Assembly: GCF_000428145.1 (NCBI RefSeq)
Contig: NZ_ATZJ01000071.1
Span: 1 to 5,968 of the forward strand
DNA from: Chitinilyticum litopenaei DSM 21440
GTDB lineage: Bacteria > Pseudomonadota > Gammaproteobacteria > Burkholderiales > Chitinibacteraceae
Direction of reading: 5' to 3'
DNA: 5,968 nucleotides
Made by a program: the position numbers and the translations under genes. Under the pieces are notes generated by a model. That model worked only from the letters and a program-made list of their open reading frames with translations. It did not search any database and was not told where the DNA came from. Positions 1 through 5,617 of the stretch are shown in pieces (position 1 is the stretch's first letter; each line of letters opens with the position of its first letter).

Positions 1-480
1 CTCGACGAGCGCGTCGCCAGCGTGGATCGGGATATCCAGCACATGGGGCGCGAGCACGCCCAGGCGCGCAAGCTGCAGCAACTGCGCGGCATCGGGCCCA
101 TCACGGCCACCGCGCTGGTGGCCGCCATCGGACAGCATATCGGCGACTTCAAGCACGCGCGTGATCTGGCGGCGTGGCTGGGACTGGTGCCCGGACAGCA
201 CGGCAGCGGCGGCAAGGCGAAGCTGCTGGGCATCAGCAAGCGTGGTGATACCTACCTGCGCACGCTGCTGATTCATGGCGCCCGCGCCGTGGTGCTGGCC
301 GCCCAGGGCAAGACGGATCGGCTCAGCGTCTGGATTCAGAAGCTGTGCCACCGCCGAAACAGGAATGTGGCCGCAGTCGCCCTGGCTAACAAGACCGCCC
401 GGCTAGCCTGGGCGCTGCTGACCCGGGAAGCGGATTATGACCCGGAGTACGGGCAGGCAGGATTGGACATGGCCAGCTGA
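1..480 (+). CDS. IS110-family (IS1111 group) transposase, C-terminal part
   Basis: The reading frame is already open at base 1 (LDERVASVDRD) and stops with TGA at 478-480, so 159 C-terminal residues are visible; the N-terminal RuvC-like DEDD domain lies outside the window. Seen: a helix-hairpin-helix-like segment (LRGIGPITATALVAAIG, about residues 27-43), then AAWLGLVPGQHGSGGKAK and GISKRGDTYLRTLLIHGARAV. This is the hallmark order of the Transposase_20 domain of IS110/IS116/IS902 proteins. The serine of GSGGK (codon 205-207) falls where the family's catalytic serine is expected. Known for the family: these recombinases join DNA ends under guidance of an RNA encoded by the element itself, and IS1111-group members carry that RNA downstream of the gene, as seems to be the case here. 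No frameshift is seen in the visible part, so the copy may be active. The family call is very secure; subgroup placement rests on the GISKRGDTYLRTLLIHGAR block and on the inverted repeat at 745-757. Confidence 0.93.
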   Translation, partial: LDERVASVDRDIQHMGREHAQARKLQQLRGIGPITATALVAAIGQHIGDFKHARDLAAWLGLVPGQHGSGGKAKLLGISKRGDTYLRTLLIHGARAVVLAAQGKTDRLSVWIQKLCHRRNRNVAAVALANKTARLAWALLTREADYDPEYGQAGLDMAS

Positions 481-556
481 CGGTCCGTCTCACCCGGCCC
501 GCAAGGGAAGATCAACGCCACGAGTACGTCAACGTCACGATTGCAACGCAGAAGCA

Positions 557-659
557 GTGATGGCCCATTGGTCGAACCGGCGGCGGGCAAACCTGATGGA
601 TTCCCAGTGCGCGAAGCACGCTAAGCCGATAAGGACCCGCCGCGCGAATAGCCCATCAT
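557..659 (+). ncRNA. candidate seekRNA / bridge RNA of the IS1111 element
   Basis: The non-coding right end of the element contains nested complementary segments. TGATGG (558-563) can pair with CCATCA (653-658). GCGGCGGG (580-587) pairs perfectly with CCCGCCGC (636-643). Inside them GTGC (607-610) pairs with GCAC (616-619) around a GCGAA loop. Unpaired stretches at about 564-579 and 588-606 would be open for base pairing with DNA. Known: IS1111-group elements encode their guide RNA between the transposase stop codon and the right end, which is this position. Inferred: the exact ends; the RNA may extend anywhere within 481-757. I did not find a convincing guide match to the right flank, and the left flank needed for that test is outside the window. 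Confidence 0.45.
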
Positions 660-744
660 GGTCCGGGCGATTGAGCCCAACGCAGAGGCCGGATATACGT
701 GCGCAGTCGATCCAGCGACCAGAACTGCGGAATGCTTGCAAACC

Positions 745-757
745 GGGAGGAGTCCAT
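745..757 (+). repeat. right subterminal inverted repeat of the IS1111 element
   Basis: GGGAGGAGTCCAT lies 264 bp after the transposase stop. Its exact reverse complement, ATGGACTCCTCCC, occurs at 4490-4502 as the left arm of a separate mini-element, which supports reading this sequence as a recombinase-recognised end. The bases just outside are ATACGG. Confidence 0.65.
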
Positions 758-799
758 ATACGGTATCCAGAGTGCTGCTTGAACAGGCATTGCAGCTCG

Positions 800-819
800 A
801 TTCCCGCTTCCGCGGGAAT
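800..819. repeat. palindromic repeat unit (ATTCCCGC hairpin)
   Basis: ATTCCCGC (800-807) and GCGGGAAT (812-819) form a perfect 8-bp stem around a TTCC loop, followed by GACG. Hairpins of this ATTCCCGC...GCGGGAAT type are common dispersed intergenic repeats in beta- and gammaproteobacteria. It lies about 40 bp outside the IS1111 right end. No T-run follows, so it does not look like a terminator. Confidence 0.6.
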
Positions 820-848
820 GACGAATTGTTCTTTGCTGAGGTAGCTAG

Positions 849-959
849 TGATCCGGCCCTCAGACGCATGAATTTCTGTAGGAGCGAGCTTGCTCGCGAA
901 GCGTTGCTTATCGCGAGCAAGCTCGCTCCTACAAGTGAAAACATCAGCGGGCCGGATCA
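849..959. repeat. REP pair (REPIN/BIME-like) with extended outer stem
   Basis: Two 23-nt arms at 877-899 and 911-933 are perfect inverted copies containing GTAGGAGCGAGC and GCTCGCTCCTAC, separated by an 11-nt loop (900-910). This is a classic REP sequence class, well known from Pseudomonas and found in other proteobacteria. Around it a second perfect 11-bp inverted repeat, TGATCCGGCCC (849-859) and GGGCCGGATCA (949-959), would extend the hairpin to about 111 nt with unpaired spacers between. Such elements are non-autonomous and are spread by RAYT transposases. The class differs in sequence from the REPs near the RAYT at 5618, so that RAYT is probably not its mobiliser. Confidence 0.85.
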
Positions 960-962
960 ATA

Positions 963-1128
963 GTGAGGCGTGAGGCGGCAAGATTATTGCCACGTATGCG
1001 ACCACAACCCAACCCCTGCAAAGGCTGCAAGCCAATACCTGTCAGTCAGCCCACCCAAGCGGCCTCGTTGCTCGCCCTTCTGCCCGCTACAGGCGCACCT
1101 CACCCCTCCCCCCTCACTCCTCACACGC
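963..1128 (+). other. intergenic leader region upstream of valS, with repeated GTGAGG units and a C-rich tract
   Basis: No gene is supported here. Visible are a tandem heptamer (GTGAGGC twice, 963-976), a small hairpin (GGCAA at 977-981 with TTGCC at 987-991) and a pyrimidine-rich tract at 1098-1124. Read on the minus strand, that tract is a run of GTGAGG-like units with G-runs of 2, 6, 4 and 2. The tract occupies the spot where a -35 box for the valS promoter should be. The valS frame stays open back to base 970, but the residues encoded here are low-complexity and unlike ValRS. Confidence 0.5.
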
Positions 1129-1134
1129 TATAAT
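1129..1134 (+). promoter_or_regulatory. valS promoter -10 box
   Basis: A consensus TATAAT begins 42 bases before the valS ATG, which predicts a transcript start near 1141 and a leader of about 30 nt. No recognisable -35 box is seen at the usual distance; the sequence there is a C-rich tract. The match to consensus is perfect, but one hexamer is limited evidence. Confidence 0.55.
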
Positions 1135-1170
1135 CGCCGGCTATTTCAGCCATTTCCGCGATTGACGCCC

Positions 1171-3990
1171 ATGAGCACAGCCCTCGACAACCTCGCCAAA
1201 TCCTTCGAACCCGCCGACATCGAGCGCAACTGGTATCCGCGCTGGGAAGGCGCGAACTACTTCTCGCCGAGCATGGATCTGAACGCGCCGTCGTTCTGCA
1301 TCCAGCTGCCGCCGCCGAACGTCACCGGCACGCTGCACATGGGCCATGCGTTCAACCAGACCATTATGGACGGCCTGACGCGCTATCACCGCATGCGCGG
1401 CGACAACACGCTGTGGTTGCCGGGCACTGACCACGCCGGCATCGCCACGCAGATCGTCGTTGAACGTCAGCTCGATGCCCAGGGCATCAAGCGCCACGAT
1501 CTGGGTCGCCCGGCTTTTCTGGAAAAAGTCTGGGAATGGAAGAAGGAATCGGGCGACACCATCACGCGGCAAATGCGCCGCATGGGTGCATCAGTAGACT
1601 GGCAGCGCGAATACTTCACCATGGACGACAAGATGTCCAAGTCTGTGGTCGAAGCCTTTGTTCGCCTGTACAACGAAGGGCTGATCTACCGCGGCAAACG
1701 CCTGTCCAACTGGGATGCCAAGCTCGGCACCGCCATTTCCGACCTCGAAGTGATCTCCGAGGAAGAAAACGGCAGCATGTGGCACATCAAGTACCCCGTG
1801 GTCGGCTCCGACGAATTCATTACCGTCGCCACCACCCGTCCGGAAACACTACTGGGTGACGTCGCCGTCGCCATCGCGCCGGACGACGAGCGTTATCAAC
1901 ATCTATTGGGCAAGCTGGTCGAGCTGCCGCTGACCGGCCGCCAGATTCCGGTGATTGCCGACGAATACGTGGACAAGGAATTCGGCACCGGCTTTGTGAA
2001 GATCACCCCGGCGCACGACTTCAACGACTATCAGGTCGGCAAGCGTCACGACACCAAACTGATCAACGTGATGAGCCTGCAGGCGACCATCCTCGCCAAC
2101 GCGCAGGTGTTCAGCTTTGACGGCACCCAGCACGACGGTTTCGCGCTGCCGGCCGCCTACGCTGGCCTGACCACCACGCAGGCGCGCAAGGCGATGCTCG
2201 CTGACCTTGAGGCCGCCGGCCTGCTGCTCGACACCAAGCCGCACAAACTGATGGTGCCGCGCGGCGACCGCACCGGCACGGTGATCGAGCCGCTGCTCAC
2301 CGACCAGTGGTTCGTGGCGATGACGAAGCCCACCAAGGACGGCCGCAGCATTACCGACAAGGCGCTCGACGTGGTGAAGAACGGCCAGGTCGAGTTCGTT
2401 CCTGGCGACTGGGTGAACACCTATTACGCCTGGCTGAACAATATCCAGGACTGGTGCATCTCTCGCCAGCTGTGGTGGGGCCACCAGATTCCGGCGTGGT
2501 ACGACGAAGACGGCAAGGTCTATGTGGGCCGCGACGAAGCCGAAGCGCAGGCACAAGCGCCGGGCAAGACGCTGCGCCGCGAAGACGACGTGCTCGACAC
2601 CTGGTTCTCTTCCGCGCTGGTGCCATTCTCCAGCCTGGGCTGGCCGGAACAGACGCCGGACCTCAAAGCCTTCCTGCCGTCCTCCGTCTTGGTTACCGGC
2701 TACGACATCATCTTCTTCTGGGTCGCCCGGATGATCATGATGACCACGCACTTCTGCGACACCGTGCCGTTCAAGCACGTGTACGTGCACGGCCTGGTGC
2801 GCGACGCGGAAGGCAACAAGATGTCGAAGTCCGAGGGCAATGTACTCGACCCGGTCGACCTGATCGACGGCATCGAGCTCGCCCCGCTGCTGGAAAAGCG
2901 CACCACGGGCTTACGTCGCCCGGAAAAGGCGCCGCAAGTCGCCAAGAAGACCGAGAAGGAATTCCCCAACGGCATCCCGGCCTACGGCGTTGACGCGCTG
3001 CGCTTCACCTTCGCTTCGCTCGCTTCGCTGGGCCGCTCGATCAACTTCGACGGCAAGCGCTGCGAGGGCTATCGCAACTTCTGCAACAAGATCTGGAACG
3101 CCACGCGCTTCGTGCTGATGAATGTCGAAGGCAGGGATTGCGGTCTGGAAGCGGGCGCCGAGCTCGACTACAGCTTTGCCGACAAGTGGATTATCGGCCG
3201 CCTGCAACAGGCCGAAGCCGACATCACCCACGCGCTGGACACCTTCCGTTTCGACCTCGCCGCGCAGCAGATCTACGAATTCGTCTGGAACGAATACTGC
3301 GACTGGTACATCGAGCTGGCCAAGGTCAGCACGCAGACCGGTTCTGAGGCGCAGCAGCGCGCCACCCGCCGCACGCTGATCCGCGTGCTGGAAACCATCC
3401 TGCGCCTGACTCACCCGATCATGCCCTTCATTACCGAAGAGCTGTGGCAAACCGTTGCCCCGCTGGCCGGCAAGAAGGACACCGACTCGCTGATGCTGGC
3501 GCAGTGGCCGGTGGCGGATCTCTCGAAGGTCGACGCGGATGCCAACGCCACGGTGGAAACGCTGAAGTCGCTGGCCTTTGCCGCACGCAATCTGCGCGGT
3601 GAAATGGGCCTGTCGCCCGCGGTGAAGGCGCCGCTGTATCTGGAAGGCGATGCGTCTCTGGCGCAGTTCGTGGCCTACCTGAAGCCGCTGGCCAAGCTGT
3701 CCGAGGTGCACATCGTCGCTAGGCTGCCGGAAGACGATGCTCCTGTCGCCGTCGCTGGCACCACGCGCATGATGCTGGTGGTCGAAGTCGACAAGGCCGC
3801 CGAAACGGCGCGTGTCACCAAGGAAATCGGCAAGACGACGGATGCGCGCGACAAACTGCTCGCCAAGCTGGAAAAACCCGGCTACACCGACAAAGCCCCC
3901 GCGCACCTGGTCGAAAAAGACCGCGCGCAGCTGGCGGAGTTGAATGAGAAGCTGGCGAAACTGGCAGCGCAGCTGGAAAAGCTGAAGTAA
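1171..3990 (+). CDS. valS: valyl-tRNA synthetase (class I aminoacyl-tRNA synthetase)
   Basis: Cytoplasmic enzyme that activates valine with ATP, loads it on tRNA-Val and hydrolyses mischarged Thr-tRNA-Val. The 939-aa length is close to the roughly 950 aa usual for bacteria. Domains in order: N-terminal catalytic half with PPPNVTGTLHMGHAF (HIGH motif as HMGH, residues 56-59) and GTDHAG (85-90); the CP1 editing domain, with TTRPETLLGD near 221; WCISRQLWWGHQIPAW from 428; the KMSKS loop at 550-554; a helical tRNA-binding domain from about 666; and a C-terminal coiled-coil arm (about 870-939) rich in K, E, A and L. ATG at 1171 is chosen because MSTALDNLAKSFEPADIERNWYPRWE is a typical ValRS start and because a TATAAT lies 42 bases upstream. 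No clear Shine-Dalgarno precedes it. The gene ends in tandem stops (TAATAA) just before a terminator and appears monocistronic. All key motifs are intact. Confidence 0.98.
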   Translation: MSTALDNLAKSFEPADIERNWYPRWEGANYFSPSMDLNAPSFCIQLPPPNVTGTLHMGHAFNQTIMDGLTRYHRMRGDNTLWLPGTDHAGIATQIVVERQLDAQGIKRHDLGRPAFLEKVWEWKKESGDTITRQMRRMGASVDWQREYFTMDDKMSKSVVEAFVRLYNEGLIYRGKRLSNWDAKLGTAISDLEVISEEENGSMWHIKYPVVGSDEFITVATTRPETLLGDVAVAIAPDDERYQHLLGKLVELPLTGRQIPVIADEYVDKEFGTGFVKITPAHDFNDYQVGKRHDTKLINVMSLQATILANAQVFSFDGTQHDGFALPAAYAGLTTTQARKAMLADLEAAGLLLDTKPHKLMVPRGDRTGTVIEPLLTDQWFVAMTKPTKDGRSITDKALDVVKNGQVEFVPGDWVNTYYAWLNNIQDWCISRQLWWGHQIPAWYDEDGKVYVGRDEAEAQAQAPGKTLRREDDVLDTWFSSALVPFSSLGWPEQTPDLKAFLPSSVLVTGYDIIFFWVARMIMMTTHFCDTVPFKHVYVHGLVRDAEGNKMSKSEGNVLDPVDLIDGIELAPLLEKRTTGLRRPEKAPQVAKKTEKEFPNGIPAYGVDALRFTFASLASLGRSINFDGKRCEGYRNFCNKIWNATRFVLMNVEGRDCGLEAGAELDYSFADKWIIGRLQQAEADITHALDTFRFDLAAQQIYEFVWNEYCDWYIELAKVSTQTGSEAQQRATRRTLIRVLETILRLTHPIMPFITEELWQTVAPLAGKKDTDSLMLAQWPVADLSKVDADANATVETLKSLAFAARNLRGEMGLSPAVKAPLYLEGDASLAQFVAYLKPLAKLSEVHIVARLPEDDAPVAVAGTTRMMLVVEVDKAAETARVTKEIGKTTDARDKLLAKLEKPGYTDKAPAHLVEKDRAQLAELNEKLAKLAAQLEKLK

Positions 3991-3997
3991 TAAGCCA

Positions 3998-4023
3998 CAA
4001 AGGGCCGCAATTGCGGCCCTTTG
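3998..4023. terminator. palindromic rho-independent terminator after valS
   Basis: A 26-nt perfect palindrome starting CAAAGGGCCGC and ending GCGGCCCTTTG lies seven bases after the first valS stop codon. The 3' side continues TTTGCTTTC and the 5' side is preceded by A residues, so it could work in both directions, although the T-tract is short. It separates valS from the small gene at 4043. Confidence 0.8.
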
Positions 4024-4042
4024 CTTTCACTGGGTAGCATTC

Positions 4043-4465
4043 ATGTCATTAGAACTACGTATCGATGCAAGCACCGGAGAAATATGGCTGGACACATTGC
4101 GGATTCATGCTGCATTACTCCGCGCAGAGCTGCCCGGTGATTTCAAACCAGCCAGCAGCTCAGAGAACTGCCTCTGCCACACATACTGCAGCGCTGATGC
4201 TTCATGCACGATTTATCTAGGATTCACTGACACGCGACTCACTGGCGCTTCACTTAGGCTTTCCAACTCGCACTTTGACACCATGGAAGCTGACGATTGG
4301 TATTGCAGCGAAGATGCGCGTGTACAGCTGCACCTTAATTGGCTCAACAAGCACTTTCCTCCCCCTCGCTTCAAGAGCATGGAATTACGGGAATTCACAT
4401 GGGGACGCATTGGGGCAGGTAGTGACAAAAGTGCTAATGCTTTTATACAAGTTCGCTACTGGTAG
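4043..4465 (+). CDS. hypothetical protein, 140 aa, function unknown
   Basis: ATG at 4043 is the first start of this frame, with a weak GGGTAG upstream (4032-4037), and the frame runs to TAG at 4463-4465. I do not recognise the family with confidence. The protein looks soluble: no signal peptide or membrane segment. It is mildly acidic, with five cysteines (43, 45, 49, 55, 88) and a C-terminus FTWGRIGAGS...AFIQVRYW. A small protein ending in a WG-x-I/V...I-x-V-x-Y block loosely resembles immunity-like orphans found near polymorphic toxins; this is an impression only, and no toxin gene is present. Codon use is visibly richer in A and T than valS (CTA, TTA, ATA, AAA codons), which suggests recent acquisition. 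It lies between the valS terminator and a mobile mini-element, with its own promoter not evident. Confidence 0.6.
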   Translation: MSLELRIDASTGEIWLDTLRIHAALLRAELPGDFKPASSSENCLCHTYCSADASCTIYLGFTDTRLTGASLRLSNSHFDTMEADDWYCSEDARVQLHLNWLNKHFPPPRFKSMELREFTWGRIGAGSDKSANAFIQVRYW

Positions 4466-4480
4466 CACGGTACCGCGTAT

Positions 4481-4581
4481 GGCAATGGGATGGACTCCTC
4501 CCTCCTGAAACGGCATCCAGTGCCAGACTGGGAAGTGTCAGCCAACCAATCCAAACGGAACGAGGAGTCCATCCCATTGCC
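4481..4581. mobile_element. 101-bp mini-element with perfect 20-bp inverted repeats (IS1111-derived?)
   Basis: GGCAATGGGATGGACTCCTC (4481-4500) is exactly inverted at 4562-4581, with a 61-nt core. The left arm contains ATGGACTCCTCCC (4490-4502), the exact inverse of the IS1111 right repeat at 745-757; the right arm ends in GAGGAGTCCAT. The core contains a hairpin (CCAGT 4517-4521, ACTGG 4527-4531) and no coding potential. The simplest reading is a MITE-like non-autonomous derivative of an IS1111-type element. The alternative is the left end of a deleted IS1111 copy that happens to have a second inverted repeat before its lost transposase gene. The repeat pair is certain; the origin is inferred. 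Confidence 0.65.
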
Positions 4582-4606
4582 CTACGCCGGTAAAATCCGC
4601 ATCAGT

Positions 4607-4626
4607 AAAAAGCCCCGCATCTGCGG
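4607..4626 (-). terminator. minus-strand terminator at the IS4 remnant border
   Basis: On the minus strand CCGCA-GA-TGCGG (4626 down to 4615) is followed by GGC and five T residues (4611-4607). The stem is only 5 bp, or 6-7 bp if wobble extension is allowed, so strength is moderate. It sits just outside the IS4 end and would stop transcripts leaving the IS4 gene toward the orphan gene. Confidence 0.45.
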
Positions 4627-4627
4627 C

Positions 4628-4660
4628 AATGCCGCTCAGTTAAGCCTGAGCGGCATTTTT
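4628..4660 (+). terminator. hairpin formed by the IS4 end: terminal repeat plus terminator-like T-tract
   Basis: AATGCCGCTCAG (4628-4639) pairs perfectly with CTGAGCGGCATT (4646-4657) around the loop TTAAGC, followed by TTTTTC on the plus strand. The outer part, AATGCCGCTCAGTTAAG, closely resembles the terminal inverted repeat of IS4 itself as I remember it (AATGCCGATCAGTTAAG), so it also marks the element's end. The stop codon of the IS4 transposase (minus strand TAA, 4642-4640) lies in the loop. It could stop plus-strand transcripts entering the element. Confidence 0.65.
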
Positions 4661-5038
4661 CTTGACTGGGTAACGGGTTTTGCTCATCTTCACTGTGCGC
4701 GGATAGCGCCGCTCGCTGCGACGTGGCGGCAGAATGAAGCGCTTGATGTTGCTGCGCATCGCCTTCAACTTGCCCGGGATCGTGCCCGGTGAGCAACGAC
4801 TCGAACTCCACAGCCACTCATCCACAATGTAACGCAGCGCCGTCAGGAAACTGATCCGGCATGGCGAAACTGCCGCTTCTTCCGCAATGCGCAGCATCTC
4901 CAGCCGGATCAGGTTGTACATCAGCAAGGTCGCCCACAACTCCTGCTTGATCCCCTCGGGCTGCAGGCTGCGCAAGGTCATCGCCTGGCGCTGCAGGTCT
5001 GTCTTGATTTCCCCGTAGGTCAGCTCGATTTCCCACCG
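4640..5038 (-). pseudogene. IS4-family DDE transposase, C-terminal fragment
   Basis: The minus-strand frame encodes RWEIELTYGEIKTDLQ..., then PEGIKQELWATLLMYNLIRLEMLRIAEEA, then a basic tail ending KKNAAQA and TAA. The first block is the end of the IS4 catalytic domain: R, the catalytic E and K of the Y(2)R(3)E(6)K signature are present, but the Y that should come just before is missing, because the frame passes into a REP sequence (giving VRRT). The two catalytic aspartates and all upstream parts are lost. The frame stays open to an ATG at 5095, but those extra codons are translated REP sequence. The fragment has no frameshift, which points to a fairly recent truncation. The product cannot be an active transposase. 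Confidence 0.85.
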
Positions 5039-5089
5039 CGTACGGCGCACTCGTAGGGCGTCAATGAGCGAAGCGAATTGCGCCGCATG
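5039..5089. repeat. REP copy at the IS4 breakpoint
   Basis: CGTACGGCGCACT (5039-5051) is exactly repeated at 5459-5471. It is followed here by CGTAGGGCG, a variant stem (GGCG-T-CAAT with ATTGCGCC) and CCGCA, matching the REP at 5471-5504 with small differences in the loop. It is a direct copy of the first unit of the RAYT-flanking REP pair and sits exactly where the IS4 gene is broken. Confidence 0.75.
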
Positions 5090-5458
5090 AATCACATCAA
5101 ACCGCTGCGTTCAATCTGAAGCCTGCAAGGTTTTCTGCGCCTGCGGCGCGGTGTTTGCATGCGCGTTCCGCCGCGCGCACGGGAAGGGGGCTTTGTCTCG
5201 GCAAAGCCCCCTTCACCCGAAAGCCGAGCCCGCTCCGCCGCCCCTTCGGGGTGCCCTGCGATGCTCGCAATCAACAGCGCGGGTTCGAAACTCGCCCTTC
5301 GGGCTCAAACATCTCACCCGCGAAACCCTGTTGATCGCTGCGCTTCTCGGCGGCTGCGAGGGCATCGCGTCCTAAATGCATACCAGCATACCCATGCAGC
5401 GATAAGGCCACAGCCAAATCTATTAAAGGGCTACGGCCACATACCCAAAAAGACACCT
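5090..5458. other. gene-poor segment between two REP copies with strong hairpins; possible structured RNA or ash/Icd-like relic
   Basis: Several stems are seen: a 13-bp stem (GAAGGGGGCTTTG, 5183-5195, with 5202-5214); CCCC-TTC-GGGG (5241-5251); and a nested long-range stem. In the last, GCGATGC (5258-5264) pairs with GCATCGC (5362-5368), TCGC (5265-5268) with GCGA (5356-5359), ATCAACAG (5270-5277) with CTGTTGAT (5328-5335), and CGCGGGT (5278-5284) with ACCCGCG (5316-5322), around an inner GCCC-TTC-GGGC hairpin (5294-5304). Two overlapping plus-strand frames are open here, 5091-5375 (good start candidates only at 5151) and 5159 onward. Their residues (ACAFRRAHGKGALSRQSP, SKLALRAQTS) faintly recall small prophage ash/Icd-like proteins, but I cannot confirm either as a gene. 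From about 5376 to 5458 I see only a short direct repeat (GGCCACA at 5407 and 5434). Confidence 0.4.
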
Positions 5459-5563
5459 CGTACGGCGCACTCCGTAGGGCGCAATCGCCGCAGGCATTGC
5501 GCCGCACCTGGCAAGCGCCCCGCACTTCCGGCGCATTGCCGCCAAGCGGCGAATGCGCCCTAC
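5459..5563. repeat. inverted REP pair upstream of the RAYT gene
   Basis: GTAGGGCGCAATCGCC (5474-5489) is inverted with one mismatch at 5548-5563 (GGCGAATGCGCCCTAC). Each unit also forms its own small stem: GGCGCAAT/ATTGCGCC at 5478-5502, and GGCGCATT/GAATGCGCC at 5530-5559. A 13-nt lead-in (5459-5471) is shared with the copy at 5039. The pair ends 54 bp before the RAYT start, the usual arrangement for a RAYT and its own REPs, so this is probably the cognate class. Confidence 0.8.
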
Positions 5564-5617
5564 GATGACGAGGAAAAGCATGCATCGGCGAGGCTTCTGT
5601 ACAACTATGCTGTGCAG

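Larger units (their letters stand above)
1..760 (+). mobile_element. IS1111-type insertion sequence, right part
   Basis: This covers the visible part of the element: transposase 3' end, then about 265 bp of non-coding DNA, then the right subterminal inverted repeat at 745-757. IS1111-group elements have subterminal rather than terminal repeats, with a few extra bases outside them, so the right border is placed a few bases beyond 757; the exact base is inferred. The left end is outside the window. The element lies upstream of valS in the same orientation, separated from it by REP sequences, and no terminator is visible between its gene and valS. Confidence 0.8.
4628..5038 (-). mobile_element. 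IS4-family element, 3' remnant
   Basis: This holds the terminal repeat and the last 132 codons of an IS4-type transposase on the minus strand. The outer end is at about 4628. The inner break is placed at 5038/5039 because from 5039 on the sequence matches the REP copy at 5459 and no longer IS4. The other end of the element is absent from the window, so it is dead. Confidence 0.75.

Noticed and set aside
800..819. Terminator for the IS1111 transposase
   Set aside because: The stem is good but there is no T-run on either side, and the sequence matches a common dispersed palindrome.
877..933. CRISPR repeat pair
   Set aside because: The two units are inverted, not direct, with an 11-nt loop and no spacer array; they are REP arms.
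437..1035. Open frames on both strands across the IS1111 right end and REP region
   Set aside because: They run through the candidate guide RNA, palindromes and REP arms, have no ribosome-binding site and show composition like translated repeats.
970..1170. N-terminal extension of valS of 67 codons, open back to base 970
   Set aside because: The added residues are not ValRS-like, the region holds the predicted promoter, and ATG 1171 gives the usual protein length and N-terminus.
1903..3906. Long minus-strand frames opposite valS (295 and 331 codons)
   Set aside because: They are shadow frames created by the strong third-position G/C bias of valS; the residues resemble no family.
4490..4792. 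100-codon plus-strand frame
   Set aside because: It crosses the mini-element, the IS4 end and the antisense of the IS4 gene; no coherent protein.
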